A stretch of 64,000 bases of DNA from Burhinus oedicnemus (lineage: Eukaryota; Chordata; Aves; Charadriiformes; Burhinidae). Where the stretch lies: the NCBI GenBank assembly GCA_008921705.1, contig VFFE01007013.1, positions 328,231-392,230 of the forward strand, in the 5' to 3' direction. The notes beneath the pieces were generated by a model. The model made no database searches and had not been told where the DNA came from. It saw nothing but the letters and a program-made list of their open reading frames with translations. Positions 11,560 through 23,539 of the stretch are shown piece by piece. A program made the position numbers and the translations under genes. Position 1 is the stretch's first letter; every line of letters begins with the position of its first letter.

Positions 11560-12180
11560 TGAAGGAGAGATGGGTGACAGAACAGTTCAAGGCAAGTGTT
11601 TCCTGAATTTAAGTGATGGCCAGGGTATGTATAGGGAGCAAGAAGCAAAACAAACAGGGAAGACGACAAGCACAATGTGGTGATAGCTGTTGTCATGAAG
11701 CTGGGCTGAGTGGGTTCATGGGGCAGATTTTCTGAGGAGACAGTGGAGAAAGAGCTGAGGATCAAGGAAAGGCTGAAGTGGAGGGAAGCAATAGCTGAGG
11801 TCACTTAAGAGAGCAGACAGCAGGGAGAGGATGCTGAGAGTGACAAAAAAGTGATAGACATTAATGGATTGGAGGTCTCAAGGGGGCAGGGTGAGGCAAG
11901 GGGCAGAGGGTAAATATGCTTTGTTGAAAGAAATGGAGAGGTGAGAGAGAAAGCGGTGCTCAAACGGATCAGAAAAGGACCAGTGTTTTGGGAAAACAGG
12001 AGCAAGTCTCTTTCAGTGAGTGGGAGTGCTGCTCTGGGCTTGTAAGTCAAGTGAGGGGGCGAGGGAAAGGAGACAAGGGGCTAAGAGGTCAGGCAGGACA
12101 TTGGTGAAGAGGGCAAAGTCAGCTAGGATGAGATTATGAAGAAAAAGCAGGTATCATTATAATTAGAAGGGCAGTGAGAG
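11560..12180 (+). other. purine-rich strand-asymmetric tract
   Basis: For about 600 bases the plus strand is strongly purine-biased: the lines at 11761 and 11881 are roughly 73 and 77 per cent A+G. There is no short repeat unit, so it is not a simple microsatellite. The minus strand is correspondingly pyrimidine-rich and opens long stop-poor frames (11547-12050), rich in S, L, T and P, that I treat as compositional artefacts. Possible origins are a degraded repeat or a transcription-associated skew; I cannot tell which. Confidence 0.5.
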
Positions 12181-15100
12181 AGCAGCCACGAGTCAGGAGG
12201 ATGCCTCGCTGCTACTACCTCCCTGCCATGGAAGAGACTGGCCAGGGCAGTTAGACACAAACTGCAGGAATAGTGCAGGGCCTTTACAAAATCTGGCAGG
12301 TCTTTTAGATCCCAGCCTCTCCCCACCCACACCCCACTGAAATGAATAGCTCCTTTCATTTGTGCCGGGGTATTGATTTCAGAGTCCTCGCTAACATGGA
12401 AATTCATTGAGGCCTCTTTGCCTGCGCTGAGCCATTTCCTGAGGGTTGCTCCAAGATCAGAGCATGCCTCCTCCTGACCCCAGGAAGAGGGAGAGCCCGG
12501 CCCAGAGTGCTGGCAAGGCTGGTAAAAAAGTCACTAATCAGCAAATTAGCCCCCGACCACACAGGCCAGCACCGCAGAGTCCTCCTCTCTCGTCAGCACA
12601 GCCAACGCGTGAAGGAGCCACTATCGTTCCCTCTGCTCCGATGAGTTTGTAATTGGATTAGACAGACAAAGGATCTTCAAGCATAGCCTGTATTTTTAGG
12701 GTACGAACATTCACGTTTAAAACCTGGAGAGGAAACTGCAGCACTTCAACATCAGTTTTTGATCTAACACTGCATGTCTTTGAGGAAGGAGCTGATACAA
12801 CTGCCTTGAGATTATTATCATGGCACTGTAAGCAAAGCAGTAACGGTTTGACAGCTACCGTACTAAGACCTCTGCTTGACAGTTTTATTGCTTGTTTGCT
12901 CTCCCAATGATTCCTTTTTCTCAGCCTATTGTTTTTTGCTCTTTACTTACAGTATAAGTGCTTTTTCAGCACAGACTCTGTTTTTGCTCTCATTTGGGGC
13001 ACATCTATTACAATACAGTCTGTCTGGCATGGAGGAGGACAACAATAACGTAACATAAATGACAGCCATTCTGCTGAGATGCTAACTACTCTGCGTAGCC
13101 TGCATGCAAAAAATACACTTTGTGTAATGTTTTTAACTTAAGACACCACAGGATTAAACACATTAAAATAGACACTTCATACTACAGACAGCTGTTGCCA
13201 GCTGTGCCCTTTGAATAGAATCTCTAGCAAAACTGGCCTCATGAAAATAAAAGAAGGTTATTAGTATCATCCCAGAGAGCAAACAGAGAATCATTTTCCA
13301 TTCTGTCATCCTTTTACCTCCTGTTAATTGTTAGAGTGATTGTATACAGTTTCCAGTGGTTCTAATAACCCCCTAAATCTAACACAATCTACATCTTCCT
13401 CCAACAGGTTGATGGTTCACTGGATGTTATTTCTGCGGGGTGTTTTGAGTCTAAGTGTTTGGCAGTTCAATTCAGTAACAGCATCAGCTCTAGAACTGAA
13501 AGCAAAGGGTCAAGTGACCCTGGCAAAGCAATCAACTTAATGAATCAATGTTTGTACAAAGCTTCTGAAGAAATAACGTGTTATAGAAGTGCCAAGAATA
13601 CCATTTGTAGGTTTTCTTCCTCCTAGGCCTTTCGCTTGCAGGGAAGTACAGACAATACATGACTCATTTTGAACTTTTGAATGAAATAGGTGTGACTCCT
13701 TTCTGGAAGGAGCAGGTAGCAGCTTTGTCCTCCAAAACCCAACAGACAAGTTCACAAACAGAACTGACTCTCAACATTCCTTGTACTCTAAGTCTCTCTC
13801 TACTATCCATACATTTATGTTTTACTGTACATAAAAATTCTATACTTTTTTTGCCATACATAAAACTACTTCTAACCAATATTAAGCAAAGTAAAATGCC
13901 AAATGAGAGACAGACGCAAGAATAAAGAACAGCCCAGGTGCCTAAGCATGAACGCAGAATGATTTAATAAAAATTTCTGCTGTTTTTCAGGGGGCGTGTT
14001 GATCTGACTTTCAACTAATCTCAAAGAAGTTTTTAGTCTTGTCTTAATGAGGCTCACAAGAGGTGTCTTGGTAGTTTTCAGCGTATGCATTACGAGCTTT
14101 ACACAATTAGAAGCAATGAAAAAAAAAGAAGAAAAAGGCACTGCAGGAAGGTAGATAGTAAGAGCTCTCAAGGATCTTCCATTCAAGCAGTCAGTGTAAA
14201 GGTTTCTGTAGACAGTAGTCATATTTGTACTAGGCGCTAATCCCATCCAGGCTTTAAGGTGTCCAAAGAGGCCAACAGCTAGGAGAATTAGACTCCAACC
14301 CATCTTAAAATGAGCTACAGCAAGAATACAAACGTCTGAGTCACAGTATCTTTGGGGGATTGCACAGAGCTGACCTGATTAGCGCTGAGGATAAAAGAGC
14401 AACCCGCAATAACACAGTCCATGTTACAGATGCTGCAGAAAACCGCCGGCAGAGTACACATGCATTCTCTGACCAAGGCTAGCATGTTTCCTCTTTTAAA
14501 AGGCAAACTTACCCTATCAAACATACTGAATGAGGGCTACCTCACTTGGCTACAACAAAGATCTCAGTGCCTATCACCCAGCCTTGTCACATTTCATTAC
14601 TCATTACCCAGCACAGGAGTGAGGTATACATGACCTTGCAAGGGCCTTGTGCCCTTTTCTTCATATCGTGGAGACAAGACTTGCAACCTGTTCCACCTAT
14701 GTCTTGTTCAGATCAGCAGTGAGTAGATTCACACTGTATGTAGATAACTCCAGAAACTCTGGTCTCTGTCATGCAACATAAACACAGTGTGTGCTCCTTA
14801 GATTTCTAGCTAGCTCACATTTCTAATAATCATGACCAGGTAGAAACGTATTTTATAATTGAAGGCAGGATTAACTTTTACAGATATTTGAACATCAGAA
14901 TTTAATAGAGAATGATAGTCCCTATTTCAGACCACAGTTTAATTCTACAAACATGAAGTTATGTTTAAAGAACCCACTTCAAAGGAGTTCTTTCTCTACA
15001 GTGGAGGACCTTTCAGTAAGTCTTTACTTGAATAACAGTATGATTGGACAATAGGACCCCTAGGTGTTACTGTATCATCCAGACTAGCACTATATGACAA

Positions 15101-15739
15101 TGCAGACCAAATGTTCAGAAGACTTGACTGGACAGATCATTAGCTCACGCCTTTCATAGCCCTTCTTTCTGAGTTATGGTATGAAAACAAAATTACTGAA
15201 ATAAGTAGAAAGGAGATGAGAGAAGATGTAAGCAGGGCTGGCAATGACCAATCATTAGTTACAGTGAAATAAACCTTATTTTTAGAAACTTCTGCATCAA
15301 TAGGATCCCTAAAGGAACACAATTTCCTATCTTCCAATTTTATTCTCCAAGAGACCACAAGCTAAATGCTATTTTTGAAAGAGACCAGAGAGCTGTGTGG
15401 CTGACAAGAATCACAACAGCAAGAGTTAAAAATGAAATATCATTATTACAATAAACAGACTGTTGGAGGGAGTACAAACCTTCCAAGTTTCAGCGCATCA
15501 GCCAACTTCTAAATTGTGGGGTTAGAAAAGAAAAATAATCTCTGCTGTCTATTTATCCTATAAATTTCTTTGTAAAGGTGTTTGCCAAAGCTTTCTGGAG
15601 GCAGTTCAGTACAGTTAAGTGGAACTGGCTGTTAAAATCACAGGTGGTTCACAAAGTAGTTGTTAAAACCCCTATTAGTGAGAGGAGCGCCCCTCTAGTT
15701 GTGTCTATTCTCCTCCTCCTTTCCTCTTTCTCCCATCAG
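12181..15739. other. unique non-coding DNA
   Basis: No recognisable gene. The longest frame is minus-strand 13872-14303 (143 codons). It opens with a hydrophobic run (MGWSLILLAVGLFGHLKAW) resembling a signal peptide and has a good start context (AAG before ATGG), but what follows has no known domain, so I leave it uncalled and list it as a finding. A plus-strand frame at 12446-12652 is proline- and serine-rich and unrecognised. A minus-strand donor-like site (AGG then GTAAGTTT) lies at 14513/14512. Confidence 0.4.
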
Positions 15740-16059
15740 GCTGAGACCCAGAAGACCTTGGCTCTACCTTCATCCTACACGCTTCATCCCACTTCTGGGA
15801 CTAGGTGATGGTGTGGCAGAAACACCCTCAGAATTTGAAACATCTTCTGAATTTCACATCCCAGTCAATGTCAGATATAGGATACAGGAAGAGAGGCTGG
15901 CTGGGCACCACAGCTCTTGTGCTGCAGGGACACCGTCATGCTAGGAAGGCTGCAGACAACCACATAATTTACAGCTGGTATAAAGGCTACCAGAGTGGGG
16001 CATACCAAAGCTGTCTCATTAACTCCTCCCACGCTCTAATCCAAAGCGTCACACTTCAG
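15740..16059 (+). other. candidate non-coding exon (lncRNA or untranslated)
   Basis: The left edge is a textbook 3' splice site: a 40-base pyrimidine-rich run (CTCCTCCTTTCCTCTTTCTC), then CATCAG ending at 15739. The right edge is a strong 5' splice site, CTTCAG then GTAAGAGC, with the intron starting at 16060. All three frames contain stops between these edges (for example TGA and TAG near 15802-15808 and TAG near 15942), so an internal coding exon is excluded. A non-coding RNA exon or untranslated exon remains possible. Splice-like pairs also arise by chance in 64 kb, so confidence is low. Confidence 0.22.
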
Positions 16060-17055
16060 GTAAGAGCACATATTAAATAATTAAAAAAAAAAAAATGCAA
16101 CTGAAAAACCCATACATCTCTTTACCACATAAAAGCTGAGAATAGAGAGAAAGTTAGGCAGAATGCCAGCTTCCTGCCACTTTGCAGACAAAGCATGTCA
16201 CACCTTTAGTTTGGACATTCATAAATAGATTCAAACTGTTGATATTTCAGAGGCCAGTGGGCAGGAAGAAGGAAACTTCTTTTTAAACTCTAATGACTGT
16301 ATTCAACAGCAAGACTGCCATGTTGGCAGCAGGCGAACAGTAGACTTTGGGGGACCACTTCTGGCCTCCCACCCAATATTAGTGTCTGCTGTAAGCAGCA
16401 GCATGTACTGAAAGAGCCATCTCTTTTTGTATCTGTATGGATATTGAGGCAAGCTACTAACTGAATTATTTCTTAAATTAGCTAACAAATTAGCTAAGCC
16501 CTTACTTTACAATTGCCATGGAAACATACCCTACTACCTAAGCGTGAGGGACATTGTCATCCAAGTTTGGGGATATGGAGGGCTAGTGGAAAATATTTAA
16601 GAGTCTTCTCCAGTGACAGTGTCTTGAACAAAAACAAGCGCAGCCTTTTCTGAGGACAGAAGATAAGAAAAACCACACTTATCAAAAGCTGCTTCACAAC
16701 CCTTAGTGGCTTCATATTCATGTTTTTTCCTCTTCAGTCGGTATCTCTGTGACCAAGGAGAGTGAGACATGGGAAGAAAAGAGATGACTGACATTTTTCA
16801 AGCGATCCCCAGAAGATGGTATATGAGAATGGAAAATTTCATTAAACCATCCCCACAACTCCTGGTTAGTTCAAGTATTCCTCCTGCCTGCCACCTCCAA
16901 TGTTGGTAAGCATATAATTTTGCACAGATACGTCCAGCTGGCTTGGCTCATAAGTGGTCTGCATCACCATGCATTGGCAGGCTGGTCTTACGCAGCCCAA
17001 GCTCTGCATAAGCCAGAACAGCTGCTGTCTAAAGGAGAGAGTAGGATCTAGTACT
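16060..17055. other. unique non-coding DNA
   Basis: Begins with AT-rich sequence and a 13-A run at 16083-16095. I see no gene or repeat. Short minus-strand frames at 16303-16794 are unrecognised. Confidence 0.45.
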
Positions 17056-17170
17056 TGAGATACAGGTTCAATTGCCTGTCCCTAACAAGTTACTCCATTA
17101 TTCTGTCCTGCCATTCTCCATCTGAGGAATAATCTTCATCTACTACACCAAAGTGTTGTAAGTATAAATA
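17056..17170 (+). repeat. MIR-like SINE fossil
   Basis: The order of worn blocks follows MIR in the plus sense: GAGATACAGGTTCAATTGCC (box B-like region), AACAAGTTACTCCATTA, CCATTCTCCATCTGAGGAAT, AATCTTCATCTACTACACC, AAGTGTTGTAAGTATAAATA. These correspond to the MIR order of GGTTCRAATCC, CAAGTTACTTAACC, TTTCCTCATCTGTAAAATG, AATAATAGTACCTACC and GTTGTTGTGAGGATTAAAT. Divergence is high and the ends are uncertain. Confidence 0.5.
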
Positions 17171-18919
17171 GAGACTGGTAGGCACTCGGATATTAGAAGA
17201 GCAGGAGGCATGTAAATCTCTAAGAGGTAGTTGGAAGAACAGAAGCAAATCTATAATGACTCCATGAAGCGTTCTTGGGTCCTACAGCTTAGGCTTAACT
17301 GCAGCAATTGCCCTTTGTGTATCTTCCAGAATATGATTTTCTGAATTTGCTGAGGACTTCAGGGAAGAATTTGGGTTTAATTCAAAGAACACGCCTGCTT
17401 AAACCTTGCTTCTGGGTGGAGTAATCAGAGGGGGGTTCAGTTATTTTATTTCTCCCATAACATAAATTATGTGAGGCTAATGTGTCAGTCTTAGAAGTTC
17501 CTCCATCTGGAGATGGGACTTCTGCCAATTATGTCATAATTTTTCTTGCCTGAAGTGCCTCATATTCATTGTATAGGAATCAAAATCCTAAGCAGTTCAG
17601 GTGGTGAATAGATTTCCCTGTGACAATGAAGTATATTTTATTTTAGACTTTTAGTCCAGCTTCCTGCCACTTCATAACAAAAATATGATTAATGATACAT
17701 AAAATCCATATTTTAGAATAGATATAAATTGGGCCATTGCAGCATTTCTGTCTATCTGAGGAAATTTTATTCTGCCATTGCTTGACAATATAATTTTACA
17801 GAATAAAACACCACTTTGTACTAAGGGAATTTCGCTTCTGTGTTAAAATACATTTTTACTGCAAAATGTTGTATGAAAGGCTTGAATTTAGGAAAAGATT
17901 AATAGATTAGATAAGCTCTTTCTAAAAGGATATGCCAAGACACTTTTTACAGATTGAATTGTAGTAGGCATAATCTTATTTTAAATAAAAAATAAATGGA
18001 TGAATAGAGTTTATTTTTACACAGGACTATGAATAGCAGATTTTTTTGGTGAATAGGAAAAAACAGAGTGTTAGCAGTTACAATGAATTCACAGAAATCT
18101 GCAGTAAAGGAAAGCATTAAAACATTATACCAGCCAAATACATTTGGCAAGCGTGTATATACATACTAAAAAAATACTTCAGACTTGATGTAGAGATTTT
18201 TTACCCAGATATCTCAAAGACCTTTCTGAAGATGGGAAATATCATTTTGCAGGGGATCAAGGGAGACAGAAACCAGTGAAGTGACCTTTCAAGGGATCTA
18301 CTTGGTCAAAAAGCAGAGGATGGAAAAAAGTTGTCCTCACTTACAGTCTGCTCTTACACATTGGACTTATCATACAGCTTACAGTGAATACACAGTATTC
18401 AGTGTGTGGACCTTTTTTGGCCATGAAACACTGATAGATTGCAATATAGCGACTCTTACCCTGGTTTCCAACTAATACTGCCTTTCTGGGATTTGAAGTT
18501 GCCTCATTTGGCTGGAGGAAGAATTCACATTCACAGGGGAAAAGGACTAATGAATGGTGACGAAAGGACAACAAATGAGCTTGCTTTGGGAACCTTTGGG
18601 CAGCCCTTGCAACTCTATTTCACATGATTTGATGGGACACAAGATTGACAGTGCCTGTTAGAACCAAACTCTGAAAGAGATAGCTCTGTGGACAGACTGC
18701 AATGCAGATGAACGATGCATGAAAACTATAACCTGCCACAAGGCTTTGCAATTGATCACATGACATGTCCATTGCATTTCTCTTTTGTTTCTCGTGTTTC
18801 TCTTTTCTTGCTTCTCCCCTTCCCCTTTTGCCATCCCACTCTGTTATTTCCTTCCCTTTCCCACCAGAAGATGCCCAGGGCCTAACCCCAAAGGTAGCAG
18901 CCACATTGTGCTTGCTCAG
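17171..18919. other. unique AT-rich non-coding DNA
   Basis: No recognisable gene. The part from about 17440 to 18180 is strongly AT-rich with several AATTA, TAATGA and ATTAAT cores and could include regulatory sequence, but nothing specific. A CT-rich patch at 18770-18870 gives overlapping serine/proline/phenylalanine-rich plus-strand frames that I regard as compositional. Confidence 0.45.
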
Positions 18920-19008
18920 TCACAGAATCACAGAATCCCGGAATTATCAGAGTTGGAAGGGACCTCTAGAGATCATCTAGTCCAACTCCCCTGCTGACGC
19001 AGGAATGC

Positions 19009-19280
19009 CTAGAGCACATTATTCAGGACTGCATCCAGGCGGGTCTTGAAAATCTCCAGAGAAGGGGACTCCACAACCTCCCTGGGCAGCCTGTTCCAGC
19101 GCTCTGTCACCCGAACCGTAAAGAAGTTTTTTCTTAGGTTTGAATGGAACTTCTGATGTTCCAACTTGTGCCCGTTGCCCCTCGTCCTGTCACTGGGAAC
19201 CACTGAAAAGAGTCTGCCTCCATCCTCCTTCAACCCACCCTTTAGATACTTAGAAGCAAGAATAAGGTCTCCCCTCAGCC
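19009..19280 (-). pseudogene. CR1 ORF2, C-terminal end of copy 2
   Basis: Beyond the gap the minus strand resumes with LRGDLILASKYLKGG and continues through [40 protein letters not shown] and ESPSLEIFKTRLDAVL to a stop at 19009-19011. This is the conserved C-terminal part of CR1 ORF2 that follows the reverse transcriptase. It is in frame throughout. About 72 residues that should join it to the preceding piece are missing at the N run. Confidence 0.9.
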
Positions 19281-19300
19281 NNNNNNNNNNNNNNNNNNNN
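19281..19300. other. assembly gap (20 N) inside CR1 copy 2
   Basis: Twenty N separate two parts of the same CR1 ORF2. Aligning the flanks by eye with CR1 copy 3, the left flank (RLRGDL codons) corresponds to about 42630 and the right flank (GKSV) to about 42413. The unsequenced part should therefore be about 216 bases if this copy is undeleted. The N length looks like a placeholder. Confidence 0.85.
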
Positions 19301-20263
19301 CCACACTCTTCCCTATGCAGCCCAGGATTCCATTGGCCTTCCTGGCAACAAGGGCACATTGCTGGCTCATGGATAATTTACTGTCTACCAGGACCCCCAG
19401 ATCCTTCTCCTCAGAACTGCTTTCCAGCAGATCCACCCCTAGCCTATATTGGTGCCTAGCATTCTTCCTCCCCAGGTGCAGGACCCTACACTTGCTCTTG
19501 TTGAACCTCATTAGGTTCTTCTCTGCCCAGCACTCCAACCTGTCCAGGTCATGCTGGATGGCAGCACAGCCCTCTGGCGTGTCAGCCACCCCTCCCAGTT
19601 TGGTACCATCAGCGAACTTGCTGAGGATACACTCTGTCCCCTCATCCAGGTCATTGATGAATATATTGAACAAGTTTGGACCGAGTATTGACCCCTGGGG
19701 GACACCACTGGTTACAGGCCTCCAACTTGACACTGCTCCATTAATCACAACCCTCTGAGTTCTGTCACACAGCCAGCTCTCAATCCACCTCACTGTCTCT
19801 TCATCTAGCCCACACTTCCTCAGCTTCCTAATGAGGATGTTGTGGGAGACAGTGTCAAAAGCCTTGCTGAAGTCAAGGTAGATGACATCTACTGCTCTCC
19901 CCTCATCCAGCCAACCAGTTATAACATCATAGAAGGCTATCAGATTGGTCAAGCATGATTTACCCTTGGTAAATCCATGTTGACCATTTCCAGTAACTTC
20001 CTGTTCTTCAATGGGTTTGGAGGTGACATCCAGAACAAGTCGCTCCATAACCTTCCCAGGGACAGAGGTGAGACCAACCGGCCTGTAGTTCCCTGGGTCC
20101 TCCTTCTTGCCCTTCTTGAAGATTGGACCAACGTTGGCCTTCTTCCAGTCCTCAGGCACCTCTCCTGTTCCCCATGACCTTCCAAAGATGATGGAGAGTG
20201 GTCTAGCAATAACATCCACCAGCTCTCTCAGCACTCGTGGGTGCATCCCATCAGGGCCCAGTC
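19301..20263 (-). pseudogene. CR1 ORF2, reverse transcriptase domain with broken catalytic box
   Basis: One open minus-strand frame from at least 20246 down to the assembly gap (over 310 codons) covers most of the reverse transcriptase: [47 protein letters not shown], motif A as [10 protein letters not shown], then [15 protein letters not shown] motif B ([17 protein letters not shown]), [12 protein letters not shown], and motif C. Motif C should read FADD but reads FADG: the second catalytic aspartate is replaced, with the glycine codon at 19605-19607, so the enzyme would be dead even if expressed. Downstream come [12 protein letters not shown] and [15 protein letters not shown]. There is no endonuclease because the 5' part is missing. 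The long intact frame suggests a fairly young insertion. Confidence 0.92.
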
Positions 20264-23200
20264 AGCAGCAGTGGAAACCCACAGCCATTACCACATTCAG
20301 CTGCAGCTTAATAGCTTCTTCCTTCAAGCTGTAGCCCAGCAACTCAGGCACCCAGGGCGGGTGGGTGCAGCATCCTCATGTAGGATGAGGAAGTTTGGAT
20401 ACGATTAACTGGTAGCATCACTCCTGGAGCTGACTAGGCTACAAACAGAGAACTTAACACACGTCTAAGTTGCAAGGCAGTGGTCTAACTAGGCAATACT
20501 TCTTCCAGATGTAATCAGAAGCCAAACCACACATTCATGTTAAGACCAGGTGATTTTTGCACTTAATTTTGAACCCGACTGTGAACATACTGCCTCTCTT
20601 GTCATTCACTATTAAATAGGTCATCCTCATCCACAGGTAATTTTAAGGTACCCTCCTGAACTATGACAAAGATTTTCAGTGCAGCAAAGACAAAGAACTA
20701 AAGCTGAAAATGCCACTGGAAGATTCAAGAAAGGAACTTGACTATCGCATTTACGTTCTTTCAAACCTTGGGTATAATATACCTTATGGGGCTTAACTAT
20801 TTTAGATGCCAATATTGCAAAAAATTTCTACCCATATGTGCATCAGAAGAACACAAATAACTCTGTAAAAACAAAATAACAACAAAAAAATCCTTGGCTA
20901 TTTCAGGTTGAGTGTCCTTAAATCTTTTACTGGATTGAGAACTTAACAGGGTATTGTTGGAGACACCGACAGTCCTGCTGTCTCTTGACTCTGCTCATAT
21001 GCCTCCACACAGAGTCCTGGCAACCCTGAAGCACTTGACAGTGAGGAATGAATTTGTAAACCTTATTGCTGCATTTTAATTCTCATACTACACTCTAGTA
21101 AAACAATTACATGAGATCAAGAGTTTTCTAATACAGGCAATGCAAGATGATCCCTTATGAAAGTACAATAGGCCTTGTGGTGAACTGGGCTGGGCAAAAT
21201 ATCAGGAGTAAAACCTGGCCTCAGGTGTCATTACACATTTCAGAGTCAGCACTAACAAAAGGGACTACTGATCCTATTTCATATCCAAAATCAACCCTCT
21301 GGTGGGAAACAGGGTGAAATTCTGTTGCCTGAGTCATGTTTTAATCAGTTTTGGGTGCATTTGGCAATGTCGTGCAAACTGAAACCAAGGTAGGATGGTT
21401 TGCTGCCAGCACAGGCTTGTCACGTAGCTCCAAATGGTCTGGTATCATAAGTGTAAATCACAGTTTTAATTGTAAATGGGAAAAAAACAAAATGTGAGTG
21501 TGCATGGGTAATAGCTTTGTAAAACTGAAAGGCAGCATAGTAAGACTTCCATTTAAAAATAAGTGACTAGTTTTCACTGACTGTAGTTGGTCGATCAGGT
21601 TGCGGAGTGGAAGGGATGTCTGCTGAGCTCCTGGTCCCTGGCATTTCTGGGTTGCCAAACAAAACCAAGAAAAAGCAGTTGGAACAGAGCAAAAGTTACT
21701 CAGTAAAATTTCTGCAGGGATTTCCACCTGGCAGTGGAACAGGGGAACCTGAGCTTACGTGGAGGGTTCAAATTTGGAAATGGGTCCAAAACCACAGTGA
21801 TTATTTACCGAGTTTGGCTGAAAAAAAGCCAGATGAAATCTGACAGCTTAGCTACACTTACAAATTTCTTTTCCAGGTACCAAAACAGTTATGTGAGCAG
21901 TTGGTGTTGGAAGACTTGTACGCTTCACATTAGCAGACCATCTTCTATCATCTTCTGACTGTATCCAAGATCCCAGCTCTAGCCGATGGGCACAAGAACA
22001 ATTAAACATTTTGCTTGTGTTGTACTTAAACTCAAGTCCTAACTCGGCCTTGAATATTAGCTGATACATGTTCCAACCTAATAATTATCACCTGCCATGT
22101 TCTATGCTACTCTTTTTCTTTTCTCTGAGTAGGGGAGGGAGACAAAAAGCCAGGAGAAGGGTTGTTTAGAAAGAAATAGGAAAAAGAATATATTTTATAA
22201 CCTAGGATGTGTACAGAATCCAGCAACTTTAATAAATTATACTCCTTACATGCCAGGCTGAGTGAGCAAATGAGAAGGCAGAACGGCATTTTGTGTTTAT
22301 ATATCTATTTCCTCTTACTTTTGGATTGTACGATAAACCCCTATGTCAGGCCAAAGCTATTGCACCCATCACAACATGTCAGCAACTGTGACTCAGTCAG
22401 AACACATTACATGCAGGAAGAGAAAGATGCAAAGATAAGATATTAGGACTGAAATCAATACAGGATTCTCTTTTACATATCCCAACAGTCTCATTAACTT
22501 CAAAGTAGCTGATATGAATGTAATTAAAGAGCAGAACAAACAGCAAAAAGGGAAGAAAAACCACAGGGCCCTGTTTCAAGATCCTCACTAAAATGGCATA
22601 GCACAGGGCTGTACCATAAATCACAGGATACACTCTGTCAAACCTAGCAAAAATTTTTAAAAACAAATAATAATGATATTTTAAACAATGTAAATTGTAT
22701 AAACGCGGGCATCTGCAGTTTAAACACAAATAAGCACTGCCACCAGGGAATAACTTTAAACAACAACAAACAAGTTCTTCATGCTCTAATGTGCTAAACC
22801 CAAATCACAGCTGGCTGGTAGAACTAAACCTGTATTCTTCTCACACAAGATAATCCTGTAGAAAAGGAGAACCAAGGGCACCGTGATGTAGCTGGATACT
22901 GGTGAATTTGCAAGTCGTCTTTGCGTGGTAACAACCAGAAAACACACCACAGTGCGGTGCCGAAACGCACACCGTTGCTAACTATTAATGTGAACTGTTA
23001 ACCTGTCGGGCTGTTGTCAGGTTTGCAAGCTCATGTGTAAAATGAAATGAGAACGCTTCAGTGTCCCGGGGGTCGTCCCAGTCATGCTTAGAGGAGGGAG
23101 ATGTCCCTGGGACAAAATCTAACCTCAAGGGCTGTAAATGGCAGCAACTGCAAAGAGGACACTGGGCTGGTTGTAGGTGCTTTCCACCTGCAGTGGGTGA

Positions 23201-23539
23201 CGTGCTTGGCTGGGCAGCGTGAGGGAGCCTGCACCGCTGCTGGCCACAACGTCCCAGCCTACGCAGAAATAGGACAGCTCAGTCCCCAGGCACCTCAAAG
23301 GTGACGGTGACACCTTGACAACAGACAAAGCGCAGCTACATAAAAAGGTGCAGCAGACTTTGGGGGAAAAAAGTCTTCTGGAATTTTTCATGAGCTCTAA
23401 ATTCCTAAATCCTCCCCCTCCTACTCACCCCACAAATATGAATCAAGGGATCAATGGATCAATGGGATAGTCTTATGGAATGTCTTTAATGGAGCATCAG
23501 CCCCTATTTCTTACATACATTTCTGAATGCTCCTACCAA
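20264..23539. other. unique non-coding DNA
   Basis: No recognisable gene. The sequence directly left of CR1 copy 2's 5' break (20264-20380) is non-CR1 and mildly GC-rich. Short frames at 21458-21958, 22107-22729 and 23101-23391 are overlapping and unrecognised. A small CpG-enriched patch (about 11 CpG in 165 bases) lies at 22915-23080. Around 21170-21250 there is weak resemblance to a SINE head, too faint to call. A perfect 8-base doublet (GGATCAAT twice) is at 23448-23463. Confidence 0.45.

Larger units (their letters stand above)
18920..20263 (-). mobile_element. CR1 copy 2 (LINE), 5'-truncated, interrupted by an assembly gap
   Basis: On the minus strand this reads from inside ORF2 ([10 protein letters not shown] at about 20258) through the ORF2 stop (19009-19011) and a short 3' untranslated region containing GTTGGACTAGATGATCTC, to a tail with two ATTCTGTG units ending at 18920. 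It is the longest CR1 copy in the window, though still under a third of a full element of about 4.5 kb. The left (5') break is at about 20263, immediately before sequence with no CR1 similarity. A run of 20 N at 19281-19300 cuts through it. Confidence 0.95.

Noticed and set aside
16166..17672. Exact 17-base repeat CCAGCTTCCTGCCACTT at 16166 and 17656
   Set aside because: One exact 17-base match is not far from chance expectation in 64 kb, and the flanks do not align.
21170..21250. Weak resemblance to a SINE head
   Set aside because: Too few ordered matching words to separate from background.
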